Positions 47,494 to 56,281 of a stretch of 64,000 nucleotides of DNA are shown here, piece by piece. This DNA comes from Novosphingobium sp. 18050 (GTDB taxonomy: Bacteria > Pseudomonadota > Alphaproteobacteria > Sphingomonadales > Sphingomonadaceae): NCBI RefSeq assembly GCF_902706195.1, contig NZ_CACSJO010000017.1, positions 62,001-126,000 of the forward strand. Reading direction: 5' to 3'. Positions within the stretch are counted from its first letter, which is position 1. Each line of letters begins with the position of its first letter. A program made the translations under genes and the position numbers. The notes under the pieces are model-generated. The model was not told where the DNA came from and ran no database searches. It was given only the letters and a program-made list of their open reading frames with translations.

Positions 47494-48945
47494 ATGGCAA
47501 TTCGTAACGGGCAGCAGTTCCGTGCCGGTCTGAAGGACGACCGCGTAGTCTGGCTGGGAGACAAGAAGGTCGACGTGCTCGACGAACCCAAGTTCCAGGG
47601 TTCGCTCAAGGGCATGGCAGACTATTTCGATTATCAGATCGCTCATGCTGACGACTGCATCGTCGCCGATCCGGAGAAGTCGGGCGAAAAGATGAGCGCA
47701 AGCCTCATCGTGCCCCGTTCCAAAGAAGACCTCGATATTCGCCACCGCGCGCTCGATCGCTTCGCGCGTTATTCCTACGGCATGCTGGGCCGCACGCCTG
47801 ACTACGTGAACGTGGTTCTGTCCGGACATGTCGCGCGGCGGGATATCTGGGAAAAGGGCGATATCGAATTTCATGACCGGCTGACCAGGTTCCACCGTGA
47901 AGTGATCGATGGCGATCTGTCTCTTACTCACGCGATTGCACACGCCAACATTGACAAAGGCACTGGCGACCTCTCCGGCATGAACGCCGATCTTACGCTG
48001 CATGTTGTGAAGCGCACGGAAACCGGCGTCGTGGTTCGTGGTGGCAAGATGCTGGCGACCTTGGGCCCGTTCTCCGACGAATTTTACGTCTACCCGTCTT
48101 CGCCGATCCCCTCGGGTGCCGAAGACTATGCGCTCAGCTTCTCCGTGCCGTCGAATACCAAGGGGCTCACGATGTTCTGCCGTGACCATTACGGCACCGA
48201 AGCAACCGTAGCCGACGCTCCGTTCTCTTCGCGCTTCGACGAGCAGGATGTTTTCGTTGTCTTCGACGACGTGGAAGTGCCGTACGAGCGCCTGTTCATC
48301 GACGGCAATCTCGACGTCTACAACAACGTCACGCGCGGCGTTTCGCCGGGCAACACGTTGCAGCAAACCGCCATCCGCGCGATGGTGAAACTCGAGTTCG
48401 CCTACGACCTGTGCACCCTGATGGCGCGGATCACCAACAGCGAGGGCCGTTCGGACGTGGCCGCCATGCTCGGCGAGATCCACACGTACATGAAGTTGAC
48501 CAAGTCTGCGATCGCTGCGGCCGAAGCCAATGCGCATGAGTGGGGTACTTCTGGCGCATTCTTCCCGCACGCCGACATTGCCGTGCTGCGTTCGATCATG
48601 CCTGAATGGATGGTTCGCGTGAACCAGATCATCTGTGCTTTGGGATCGCACAATATGCTCGCAACGCCTTCGATGGACTTGTTCGAGAACCCCGAAGTGG
48701 GTGACATGCTGCGCAAGTATCTCCCCGGCGCGAACGGCATCTCTGCCGAGGATCGCGCTCAGATCATGCGCACAGCGCGAGACTTCGCGATCTCGTCTCT
48801 GGGGGGGCGTGTGGAATTGTACGAGATGTTCTATCTCGGCAGTCTGAACCGCGCTCGTGCCGGTGATCACATGATCGCGCAGCGCAACGGGTTCGGAGGT
48901 CAGGTGAAGGAATTCCTTCAGAAGTCCGGCGTCGGCATCAAGTGA
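47494..48945 (+). CDS. 4-hydroxyphenylacetate 3-monooxygenase (HpaB)-type oxygenase
   Basis: 483 residues of the two-component FADH2-dependent phenol hydroxylase family. It begins MAIRNGQQFRAGLKDDRVVW, then MLGRTPDYVNVVLSGHV, the helical acyl-CoA-dehydrogenase-like core, and C-terminal ISAEDRAQIMRTARDFAISS. The enzyme ortho-hydroxylates a phenol using FADH2 from a separate reductase, found three genes downstream. ATG at 47494 has AGGAG 8 bases upstream; an ATG at 47440 lies inside the operator and is not the start. First gene of a six-gene operon with aldehyde dehydrogenase, reductase, TetR, RibBA and a second aldehyde dehydrogenase. 4-Hydroxybenzaldehyde-, 4-hydroxyphenylacetate- or p-hydroxycinnamate-like phenols are possible substrates. 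Confidence 0.9.
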   Translation: MAIRNGQQFRAGLKDDRVVWLGDKKVDVLDEPKFQGSLKGMADYFDYQIAHADDCIVADPEKSGEKMSASLIVPRSKEDLDIRHRALDRFARYSYGMLGRTPDYVNVVLSGHVARRDIWEKGDIEFHDRLTRFHREVIDGDLSLTHAIAHANIDKGTGDLSGMNADLTLHVVKRTETGVVVRGGKMLATLGPFSDEFYVYPSSPIPSGAEDYALSFSVPSNTKGLTMFCRDHYGTEATVADAPFSSRFDEQDVFVVFDDVEVPYERLFIDGNLDVYNNVTRGVSPGNTLQQTAIRAMVKLEFAYDLCTLMARITNSEGRSDVAAMLGEIHTYMKLTKSAIAAAEANAHEWGTSGAFFPHADIAVLRSIMPEWMVRVNQIICALGSHNMLATPSMDLFENPEVGDMLRKYLPGANGISAEDRAQIMRTARDFAISSLGGRVELYEMFYLGSLNRARAGDHMIAQRNGFGGQVKEFLQKSGVGIK

Positions 48946-48972
48946 GGTCTCAGCCTCACAGCTGGAAAAGAT

Positions 48973-49010
48973 ACTTCGGGGCGGGCGTTTCGCCCGTCCC
49001 GTCCTGAAGT
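48973..49010 (+). other. Intra-operon stem-loop between hpaB-like and aldehyde dehydrogenase genes
   Basis: GGGGCGGGCG-TTT-CGCCCG(T)CCC with an outer ACTTC ... GAAGT pair, no T-run. Likely an mRNA stabiliser or processing site that tunes the ratio of the two gene products instead of a full terminator. Confidence 0.5.
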
Positions 49011-49028
49011 CACCAAGGAGAGGTTATC

Positions 49029-50438
49029 ATGGCATCACAAGCGACTTTCGAGCGCCTTAACCCGCTCGACGGCACTGTCGCCAGTTCGTCGCCGCGCGCC
49101 ACCGTGGCTGATGCGATTGCGGCGGCCGATCGGGCGGCGGCGGCTTTGCCAGTTTGGTCGGCGCTAGGCCCCAATGCACGTCGGGCGGTATTGACCAAGG
49201 CCGGCGACGCGCTCAACGCTCGCGGTGATGCGCTGGTCGATGCCATGAAGACCGAGATCGGCGCCACGGAGGGCTGGGCTCGGTTCAACGTCAGTCTGGC
49301 TGTCGGGATGATCCGCGAAGCTGCCGCCTTGACCACGCAGATCGGCGGCGACGTCATTCCGTCCGACAAGCCCGGTTGCTTGTCGATGGCAGTCCGCGAA
49401 CCTGCAGGCGTTGTGCTCGGCATCGCGCCCTGGAACGCGCCGATCATCCTGGGCGTCCGCGCGATTGCGGTGCCTCTCGCGTGCGGCAACACGGTCGTAC
49501 TCAAGGCGTCGGAAACGTGCCCACGCACTCATAGCCTCATCATCGAGGCCTTTGCCGACGCAGGCTTCCCGGAAGGGACTGTCAATAGCGTCACAAACGC
49601 CCCCGAGGACGCCGGAGAAATCGTCGGCGCTCTCATCGAACATCCTGCCGTGCGCCGCATCAACTTCACCGGCTCGACCGGCGTGGGTCGCATCATCGCC
49701 AAACGGGCGGCGGAGTGCCTGAAGCCGGTCTTGCTCGAACTGGGCGGCAAGGCTCCCTTCGTTGTACTCGACGACGCAGATCTGGACGAGGCGGTGAAGG
49801 CAGCAGCTTTCGGTGCGTTCATGAATCAGGGCCAGATCTGCATGTCGACCGAGCGTATCATCGTGGTGGATGCCATTGCGGATGCATTCGTCGACCAATT
49901 TGCTGCCAAGGCTGCCGGCCTCGCTACCGGCGACCCGCGTCTGGGTAATTCGCCGCTGGGCGCCGTGGTGGACATCAAGACAGTGCATCACGTAAACGCG
50001 TTGATCGACGATGCGCTCGCCAAGGGTGCTAGGCTGGTTGCGGGCGGTAAGGGCGAAAGCGTGCTGATGTCCGCTACCGTCATTGATGGCGTGACCTCCG
50101 ACATGAACATTTACCGCGATGAAAGCTTCGGCCCCGTGGTCGCGGTGATCCGTGCCCGCGACGAAGCGGATGCGGTACGGCTGGCGAACGACAGCGAGTA
50201 CGGTTTGTCGGCAGCGGTCTTTACGGGGGATGCCGCGCGCGGATTGCGTGTCGCCCGCCAGATCCGCTCCGGGATCTGTCACGTCAATGGACCGACGGTA
50301 CACGACGAGGCGCAGATGCCGTTCGGCGGTGTCGGCGCTTCGGGATATGGACGCTTCGGTGGGAAGGCTGGTATCGACAGCTTCACCGACCTTCGCTGGA
50401 TCACCGTCGAGACCCAGCCCGGTCATTATCCGATCTGA
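49029..50438 (+). CDS. Aldehyde dehydrogenase, vanillin/benzaldehyde dehydrogenase-like
   Basis: 469 residues. GIAPWNAPIILGVRAIAVPL (cofactor site), NFTGSTGVGRIIAKRAAECL, catalytic Glu in LLELGGKAPFVVLDDADLDE and Cys in NQGQICMSTERI. The NQGQICMST-ERI variant is the form seen in vanillin and salicylaldehyde dehydrogenases. It oxidises an aromatic aldehyde to its acid with NAD(P). Behind the HpaB-type gene by 83 bases. Aldehydes from the stilbene oxygenase or the alkylphenol oxidase could be its substrates (inference). Confidence 0.9.
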   Translation: MASQATFERLNPLDGTVASSSPRATVADAIAAADRAAAALPVWSALGPNARRAVLTKAGDALNARGDALVDAMKTEIGATEGWARFNVSLAVGMIREAAALTTQIGGDVIPSDKPGCLSMAVREPAGVVLGIAPWNAPIILGVRAIAVPLACGNTVVLKASETCPRTHSLIIEAFADAGFPEGTVNSVTNAPEDAGEIVGALIEHPAVRRINFTGSTGVGRIIAKRAAECLKPVLLELGGKAPFVVLDDADLDEAVKAAAFGAFMNQGQICMSTERIIVVDAIADAFVDQFAAKAAGLATGDPRLGNSPLGAVVDIKTVHHVNALIDDALAKGARLVAGGKGESVLMSATVIDGVTSDMNIYRDESFGPVVAVIRARDEADAVRLANDSEYGLSAAVFTGDAARGLRVARQIRSGICHVNGPTVHDEAQMPFGGVGASGYGRFGGKAGIDSFTDLRWITVETQPGHYPI

Positions 50439-50472
50439 GCCGCAAGCCACACCGGCAGGAGGAATACGCGGG

Positions 50473-50979
50473 ATGAGTACTCCCAACGTGAAAGAGGCGG
50501 CTCAACCCGTCCTCGACGATTTTCGCCATGCTATGCGCCGGGTTGCAGGCGGCGTCGCGCTAGTCACGACCGCTGACGGCGAGGGTAATCGCTACGGCAT
50601 CGCCATGACCGCGTTCATGTCACTCAGCTTCGAACCGCCATCGCTGGTCATGGCCGTCAACCGCACTGCATCGATCCACGCCCCGCTGCTGTGCATCGGC
50701 GCGTTCTGCGTCAATGTGCTTGCTGCGGACCAGGAAGCGCTTTGTCGCGATTTCGCGGCCCGTCCATCGCGCGATCGCTTCGGTGTGGGCGAATGGCTGG
50801 CGGATTCTGGCGGCATTCCTTATCTGCGTGGGGCGCAGGCGAATATTTTCTGCACGCTGGACAGCCATCAGCCTTCGGGTTCGCACGATGTGATCGTCGG
50901 ACTGGCGAGCGCGGTCTTCAACCACGACGAGATCAAGCCGCTGATCTTCGTGGATGGTCGCTATGGCGCGATGGCCTGA
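50473..50979 (+). CDS. Flavin reductase (HpaC-like) partner of the monooxygenase
   Basis: 168 residues of the split-barrel flavin reductase family: FRHAMRRVAGGVALVTTADG, NRYGIAMTAFMSLSFEPPSL, and VNRTASIHAPLLCIGAFCVN. It supplies reduced FAD/FMN from NAD(P)H to the HpaB-type oxygenase. ATG at 50473 is preceded by AGGAGGAA. An in-frame upstream stretch reads through the 3' end of the dehydrogenase gene and is not used. Its end overlaps the start of the tetR gene. Confidence 0.9.
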   Translation: MSTPNVKEAAQPVLDDFRHAMRRVAGGVALVTTADGEGNRYGIAMTAFMSLSFEPPSLVMAVNRTASIHAPLLCIGAFCVNVLAADQEALCRDFAARPSRDRFGVGEWLADSGGIPYLRGAQANIFCTLDSHQPSGSHDVIVGLASAVFNHDEIKPLIFVDGRYGAMA

Positions 50980-51682
50980 CGTGGCGGGAACGAACGAAGG
51001 CAAGCTGGGCCTAGCATCTCAGCCCAGGGTGCGGCGTAAGGCGGACCCTGGCGCGGCCGAGCGTGGAGGGGAAAGCAGCCGGGATCGCTTCCTGGATGCG
51101 GCCGACCAGTTGTTCATTCGAGAAGGCTACGATCGCTGTACGATCCGCGCGATCAGTGCAACAGCAGGCACCAGCCTAGCCCTGCTCAGCCGGCACTGGG
51201 ACAGCAAGCATCAGCTTTTTGAGGAAGTATTCCGACGGCATTTCGAGCCAATTCATTCTGCCCAACAGAGCCGCTTCGATATCCTGGAGGCGCAGGGGCC
51301 TCCCGATCTGCGCGCGGTGCTTGAAGCGTTCTTCAGCCCGGCGCTGGCCGGCAACATCGGGCCGCTCGAACAGCGCACCAGCCACCTCGTCTACTGCCGG
51401 GCGCTGATGGATCCATCCAACGAGGCCCGTACGATCACCCGGCCGTTGGTGCGCGCCACCCGCGAACGCCTGATCGGGCTGCTGCGTCAAGCGCTGCCGC
51501 AACTGGACGAAACCCGCTTCTTTCTCGCGATGGCGACTGTCCTTGGCGCCTATATCTACCCCCAGGTGAATGGCCCCAGGTTGGCCGAAATCATGGGCGT
51601 GGAGTTCCAGGCAATCGACTGGGCCGAGGCAGCACTCATCATTCCTCGCTTTCTCGAAGCCGGTTTACGGCAGGAACTGTAA
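50963..51682 (+). CDS. TetR-family regulator
   Basis: About 239 residues. A flexible N-terminal arm (about 1-35) precedes the [23 protein letters not shown], then [20 protein letters not shown] and [28 protein letters not shown] replaces the usual LYYHFxSK. The ligand domain has [20 protein letters not shown]. Overlaps the reductase gene end; ATG at 50954 or 50963, or GTG at 50981, are alternatives. It likely controls the operon through the doubled GAATAC-N4-GTATTC site at 47432-47464 and responds to the phenolic substrate. Confidence 0.85.
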   Translation: MARWPDVAGTNEGKLGLASQPRVRRKADPGAAERGGESSRDRFLDAADQLFIREGYDRCTIRAISATAGTSLALLSRHWDSKHQLFEEVFRRHFEPIHSAQQSRFDILEAQGPPDLRAVLEAFFSPALAGNIGPLEQRTSHLVYCRALMDPSNEARTITRPLVRATRERLIGLLRQALPQLDETRFFLAMATVLGAYIYPQVNGPRLAEIMGVEFQAIDWAEAALIIPRFLEAGLRQEL

Positions 51683-51684
51683 TC

Positions 51685-52797
51685 ATGCAGGAAACCCAAG
51701 TACCCCGTATTATTGCCAGCGCCGAGGAGATTATCGAGGAGGCCCGCCAGGGGCGAATGTTCATCCTCGTTGACGACGAAGATCGCGAAAACGAGGGCGA
51801 CCTCGTAATTCCGGCGCAGATGGTGACGCCAGAGAAGGTCAACTTCATGGCCACTCACGGGCGGGGCCTGATCTGCCTTGCGCTCTCCCGGCAGCGGGGC
51901 GAGGCGTTGGGGCTCAAACCGATGAGTCCCTCCAACGGTGCTCAGTATGAGACTGCCTTCACCGTTTCGATCGAGGCACGCGAAGGGGTTACTACGGGGA
52001 TCTCCGCCGCCGACAGGTCGCGCACGATCACGACCGCCATCGACGCGCGCACGGGGGCCGACGACATCGTTACTCCCGGCCATGTGTTCCCACTGATCGC
52101 CCGCGACGGTGGTGTGCTGGTCCGCGCGGGCCATACCGAAGCCGCCGTCGACGTCGCCCGCCTGGCAGGACTAAACCCATCCGGAGTGATCTGCGAGATC
52201 ATGAACGAAGACGGGACGATGGCGCGTCTGGACGACCTGTTCGGATTGGCCCGGCTGCACGAACTGAAGATCGGCACTATTCGCGACCTGATTCACTATC
52301 GCCGTCGCTTTGACAAAGTGGTCGAGCCAGTGGATCGATCGGTGTTGCACTCCGATTTTGGCGGCGAATTCGCGGTCACTGTCTATCGAAGCAGGATAGA
52401 CGGGGTGGAAAGCCTCGTGCTCCAAAAAGGCGATGTCGCATCGGGCGAGCCGGTACTTGTTCGCATGCACGGGAGCCTGCCGCTGTATGATCTGCTTGGG
52501 ATGAGCGGTCCCCGTAGCCGTCTTCTGCAACGCTGCATGGAAGAGATCGCGCGGGAGGGGAGGGGAGTTATCGTGCTCGTCCGAACCGGCGCTTCGGACA
52601 TGTTCTCGCGGGCCATCGCGGCTGGCGACCATGTATCCGAAATGGAGCTGCGGCATTATGGCACCGGCGCGCAGATATTGGCTGACCTCGGTGTTCAGAA
52701 GATGGTGCTCCTGACCACGTTGCACAGGCACATCGTGGGCCTCGAAGGCTTTGGTCTCGAGGTGGTCGGCGAGCGGCAGCTGTCCGCAGCTTCCTGA
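51685..52797 (+). CDS. RibBA-like protein: intact DHBP synthase, degenerate GTP cyclohydrolase II domain
   Basis: 370 residues. The first 200 form 3,4-dihydroxy-2-butanone-4-phosphate synthase: [11 protein letters not shown] (residues 30-40), [62 protein letters not shown], all catalytic residues kept. The C-terminal half aligns in outline with GTP cyclohydrolase II ([26 protein letters not shown]) but the zinc-cysteine triad and the RVHSEC stretch are absent ([15 protein letters not shown] instead), so only the RibB half should work. Sits in the operon of a flavin-dependent monooxygenase, as a flavin-supply gene. Confidence 0.88.
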   Translation: MQETQVPRIIASAEEIIEEARQGRMFILVDDEDRENEGDLVIPAQMVTPEKVNFMATHGRGLICLALSRQRGEALGLKPMSPSNGAQYETAFTVSIEAREGVTTGISAADRSRTITTAIDARTGADDIVTPGHVFPLIARDGGVLVRAGHTEAAVDVARLAGLNPSGVICEIMNEDGTMARLDDLFGLARLHELKIGTIRDLIHYRRRFDKVVEPVDRSVLHSDFGGEFAVTVYRSRIDGVESLVLQKGDVASGEPVLVRMHGSLPLYDLLGMSGPRSRLLQRCMEEIAREGRGVIVLVRTGASDMFSRAIAAGDHVSEMELRHYGTGAQILADLGVQKMVLLTTLHRHIVGLEGFGLEVVGERQLSAAS

Positions 52798-52861
52798 TCC
52801 CGCAAGGCGCCGACAGTGCCGTATTTCCAGAACAGAAAAGCATAGAACAGAGATGGAGCCT

Positions 52862-54292
52862 ATGACTGCGTACCCGCAACTTCACATGATGATCGACGGA
52901 GAGCGCGTCTCCGGCGGCGATCGCGCAACGCACAGGGTTGTCAATCCGGCAACCGGGGAGACGTTGGGCGAGCTGCCGTTGGCAACGAACGATGACCTCG
53001 ACCGTGCGCTTGACGCAGCCCAGCGCGGCTTTCGGCGGTGGCGTCATTCCACCGCGCACGAACGCGCCGCAGTGTTGCAGGGCGCTGCGCGCTTGCTGCA
53101 CGAACGCGCCGACGCCCTTGCCCGTATCGCCACGCTGGAAGAGGGCAAAACTTTCGCGGAGGCCAAAAGCGAAGTGGGCATGGTCGCAGGCCTGTTCAAT
53201 TTCTATGCCGGCGAATGCCAGCGCATCTACGGCCGTACGCTGGTGCGTCCGGTTGGAATGCGGTCAACCGTCACGAAAGAGCCAGTCGGCCCCGTCGCCG
53301 CATTTGCGCCTTGGAATTTCCCGCTTTCAAACCCCGGCCGCAAACTGGGAGCTCCTATTGCGGCAGGCTGCTCGGTAATCCTGAAGTCTGCGGAAGAGAC
53401 GCCGGCGTCGGCGCTGGGCGTGCTGCAGTGTCTGCTCGATGCCGGTCTGCCCCCCGAGGTGGGTCAGGCGGTGTTCGGTGTGCCCGACCATGTGTCGCGT
53501 CATTTGTTGGCAAGCCCGATTATCCGCAAGCTCAGTTTCACTGGCTCGACCGTCATCGGCCGTCACTTGATGAAGCTCGCCGCCGAGGACCTTAAGCGCA
53601 CGACGATGGAGCTGGGCGGCCATGGGCCGGTCCTGGTTTTCGACGACGTCGACACTTCCCGCGTGCTTGATGCCATGGTGCCCTACAAGTTCCGCAATGC
53701 CGGTCAGGTCTGCGTCGCGCCGACACGCTTCATTGTACAGGAAGGAATTTTCGACGACTTCGTGCGCGGTTTTGCCGAGCGTGCTGCCGCGATTAAGGTC
53801 GGCAATGGCCTCGACCCCGTAACGCGCATGGGCCCGATGGCCAACGCGCGTCGGCCGGAGGCGATGGAGCGCATGATTGCCGACGCAGTGGCCCGCGGCG
53901 CGCGGCTCCACGCGGGCGGCGACCGGATCGGCAATCAGGGCTTCTTTTTCGCCCCGACGGTCCTGTCGAACGTGCCGCTCGATGCGGAACTGATGAATGA
54001 GGAGCCGTTCGGCCCGATTGCCATCATCAATCCCTACGTAGGCCAAGACGATATGGTCGCCGAGGCCAACCGTCTGCCATATGGCCTGGCTGCCTACAAT
54101 TGGACGGAAAATGCCTCGCGCCAGCGCCGGCTTGCCCGCGAGTTGGAAGCGGGGATGGTCACCATCAACACCACTGCGGTCGGCGGCGCGGATTCTCCTT
54201 TCGGCGGGGTGAAGTGGTCCGGCCACGGCTCGGAAGATGGTCCCGAAGGTCTGGAAGCGTGCCTCGTTACCAAGGCGGTTCACGAAGCTTAA
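52862..54292 (+). CDS. Aldehyde dehydrogenase (succinate-semialdehyde dehydrogenase-like)
   Basis: 476 residues. Motifs: AFAPWNFPLSNPGRKLGAPI, SFTGSTVIGRHLMKLAAEDL, TTMELGGHGPVLVFDDVDTS (general-base Glu) and AGQVCVAPTRFIVQEG (nucleophile Cys). The ELGGHGPVLVFDD-variant and the length match NAD(P)-dependent semialdehyde dehydrogenases. Last gene of the monooxygenase operon. Start uncertain: ATG 52853 and 52862 are nine bases apart; GGAG sits close to the second. It may oxidise an aliphatic or aromatic aldehyde from the same pathway. Confidence 0.87.
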   Translation: MTAYPQLHMMIDGERVSGGDRATHRVVNPATGETLGELPLATNDDLDRALDAAQRGFRRWRHSTAHERAAVLQGAARLLHERADALARIATLEEGKTFAEAKSEVGMVAGLFNFYAGECQRIYGRTLVRPVGMRSTVTKEPVGPVAAFAPWNFPLSNPGRKLGAPIAAGCSVILKSAEETPASALGVLQCLLDAGLPPEVGQAVFGVPDHVSRHLLASPIIRKLSFTGSTVIGRHLMKLAAEDLKRTTMELGGHGPVLVFDDVDTSRVLDAMVPYKFRNAGQVCVAPTRFIVQEGIFDDFVRGFAERAAAIKVGNGLDPVTRMGPMANARRPEAMERMIADAVARGARLHAGGDRIGNQGFFFAPTVLSNVPLDAELMNEEPFGPIAIINPYVGQDDMVAEANRLPYGLAAYNWTENASRQRRLARELEAGMVTINTTAVGGADSPFGGVKWSGHGSEDGPEGLEACLVTKAVHEA

Positions 54293-54320
54293 CATCCGCA
54301 GGGCGGCGTCTTGTCCCGCC

Positions 54321-54622
54321 GAGTGGTGTAGATTTTGGAAAGCGGTGCTGACGGGACGCTGACCCAAAGAGCGCTGTGGCGGCCGGTCTGTTTCGCGAGT
54401 GGTCATCGGCGAACTTCGGATGAGCTTGGGCTGCGAGGCTCAACTTACGGAGACGCCGATGACCAAGGATACGATGGATGCGCAGTCTGTGATTGGACAG
54501 ACTGCCGATGGCGGCTTCTTGCGCAAGGCGATCGGCTTTGCGGCGCAGTGGCCGATGAAGATGGATCAACCCGGTTTAGCCGGAGATCGACGTGGCCGCA
54601 CCCGCGATCCTACACCACCCGA
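54321..54622 (+). mobile_element. Deletion derivative of an IS256-family element
   Basis: Terminal repeats CG(A/G)GTGGTGTAG face each other at 54320-54331 and, inverted, at 54610-54621. Between them an ATG at 54459 starts MTKDTMDAQSVIGQTADGGF followed by LRKAIGFAAQ, which is the conserved N-terminus of sphingomonad/rhizobial IS256 transposases; the match stops after about 35 residues and unrelated residues follow. About 1 kb of the transposase is deleted, leaving both ends. Such a roughly 300-bp form could be mobilised in trans by a full copy elsewhere (inference). Confidence 0.65.
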
Positions 54623-54623
54623 T

Positions 54624-54648
54624 GGGCCACGTTCCGGAGTGGCCCTTT
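54624..54648. terminator. Hairpin terminator next to the IS256 remnant
   Basis: Seven-base stem GGGCCAC-N8-GTGGCCC followed by TTT. Placed at the outer edge of the element's right end, between the two converging aldehyde dehydrogenase operons. Confidence 0.55.
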
Positions 54649-54779
54649 GTGAGCCAACCTGCGGGTGAAAATCCAGCTTCGTTCAGAGAGCGAACATACC
54701 AAACGCGACATATGAACGAGGCGGGTGCCTCTTGCTGAGCACGCGTCTCGTTCGGCGTCGTCATCTAAATGGATGACGG

Positions 54780-56267
54780 CTAGTACCCGATCATCACTGA
54801 CTTTTTCTCCGTAAACGCCTCCACGCCCGCACGTCCGTTTTCGCGTCCTAGGCCGGACTGCTTGAAGCCGCCGAAGGGTAGCGCGAACTCCATCCCCGAT
54901 CCGTTGACCTTTACCGAGCCCGTACGCAGGCCGCTGGCCATCGCGTGTGCAGTCGACAGATTTTGAGTCCAGATATAAGCCGATAGGCCATAGATGCTGT
55001 CGTTGGCACGGCGCACCACCTCGTCCAGGCTCTCGTTCGAGAAACGCATGACGCTCAATACCGGGCCAAAAATTTCCTCGCGAACGATCTGCATCTCAGG
55101 CTGGGCGTTGATGAAGATGGTCGGCTTCACGAAGTATCCTGGCCCCTCCGCATCGCCGCCCATGAGCAGCGTTGCGCCTTCGGCCTTGCCTGCCTCTACG
55201 TATCCCAGCACGCGTGCCTTTTGCGGGGCTGAAATCAGAGGTCCCATGGTAACGCCCGGCTGGTCGCCCGGCCCGACGACGAGTTTTTCGCCAAATTCGG
55301 CCAAGCCGGTAATAAAGCGGTCGAAGATGGTGTCGTGGACAAACAGGCGCGATCCCGCGGCGCATACCTGTCCGCTGTTGCCGAAGATGCCCATCGCGAC
55401 GGCAGGGATGGCGCGTTGAAGGTCAGCGTCCGGGAATACCACGGAGGCTGATTTTCCACCTAGCTCCAATGAGACGCGGGTTAGCGATTCCGCAGCTCCG
55501 CGAAGAATCGATTGGCCGGTTGCGGTAGAGCCCGTGAAGGAAATCTTGTCGATGCCCGGATGACGCACCAGTGCGGCGCCGGCGGTTGCGCCCAACCCCG
55601 TTACCACATTCAGGCAACCGTCAGGGAAGCCGGCTTCCTGCACCAGCTCAGCCAGACGAAGTCCCGACATGGGGGCAAGCTCGGCCGGCTTGAGGACGAT
55701 CGTGCAGCCAGCGGCAAGTGCCGCAGAAACTTTGTTGCAGGTAATGCCGAAAGGCGCGTTCCACGGCACGATCAGCGCGGCGACGCCTAATGGTTCGTGC
55801 GTGGTATAGCCATGCCACCGACCGGGCACCGAAATCGGAACTTCCTCGCCGGTCATGCGGCGAACCCACCCGGCGTTGTACCGGACCGCGCTCACTGCTG
55901 CGCCTACAGCCATACCCCGCGATGCGGCGAAGGGCATGCCGTTGTCGAGTGTTTCGATCGCGGCGATTTCGTCGCCATCACGTTCGATCAGGTCGGCAAG
56001 GCGAAGCAACATTCGTTCACGCTCGGCCGCAGGCATCTTCGCCCACGACGGATTCTCAAAAGCGCGACGGGCGGCTGCCACTGCTCGGTCAATGTCGTCG
56101 GTGTCGCCCGACGCAATCGTGCCAATGGGTTGCGCGGTTGCTGGGTTCAGTACCTCGATCGGCTCATTTCGTTGGTCTTCCCATGTGCCCGCGATGAAAT
56201 GACCGAACGGACGGGCAATACGGGCCCGAGCGCGGTCGAAGATGGCATTTGTGTCGGTGGACGGCAT
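54780..56267 (-). CDS. Aldehyde dehydrogenase paired with a GMC oxidoreductase
   Basis: 495 residues. LIVPWNAPFGITCNKVSAAL, SFTGSTATGQSILRGAAESL, SLELGGKSASVVFPDADLQR (catalytic Glu) and NSGQVCAAGSRLFVHDTIFD (catalytic Cys). General broad-range NAD(P) aldehyde dehydrogenase (phenylacetaldehyde/betaine-like branch). It begins 14 bases after the GMC gene ends, giving an alcohol-aldehyde-acid oxidation pair. Confidence 0.9.
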   Translation of the reverse strand: MPSTDTNAIFDRARARIARPFGHFIAGTWEDQRNEPIEVLNPATAQPIGTIASGDTDDIDRAVAAARRAFENPSWAKMPAAERERMLLRLADLIERDGDEIAAIETLDNGMPFAASRGMAVGAAVSAVRYNAGWVRRMTGEEVPISVPGRWHGYTTHEPLGVAALIVPWNAPFGITCNKVSAALAAGCTIVLKPAELAPMSGLRLAELVQEAGFPDGCLNVVTGLGATAGAALVRHPGIDKISFTGSTATGQSILRGAAESLTRVSLELGGKSASVVFPDADLQRAIPAVAMGIFGNSGQVCAAGSRLFVHDTIFDRFITGLAEFGEKLVVGPGDQPGVTMGPLISAPQKARVLGYVEAGKAEGATLLMGGDAEGPGYFVKPTIFINAQPEMQIVREEIFGPVLSVMRFSNESLDEVVRRANDSIYGLSAYIWTQNLSTAHAMASGLRTGSVKVNGSGMEFALPFGGFKQSGLGRENGRAGVEAFTEKKSVMIGY

Positions 56268-56281
56268 CACTTTTTCCTTAG

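Noticed and set aside
47479..48870. 463-codon minus-strand frame opposite the HpaB-type gene
   Set aside because: Shadow of a conserved gene; no motif; would overlap completely.
49164..50486. 440-codon minus-strand frame opposite the vanillin-type aldehyde dehydrogenase
   Set aside because: Same reasoning; the plus strand has all aldehyde dehydrogenase motifs.
52830..52852. Two AGAACAG direct half-sites before the second aldehyde dehydrogenase
   Set aside because: They are direct, not inverted, and lack the GTTCT arm of the IclR-type operator.
53327..54406. 359-codon minus-strand frame opposite the second aldehyde dehydrogenase
   Set aside because: Shadow frame without a domain.
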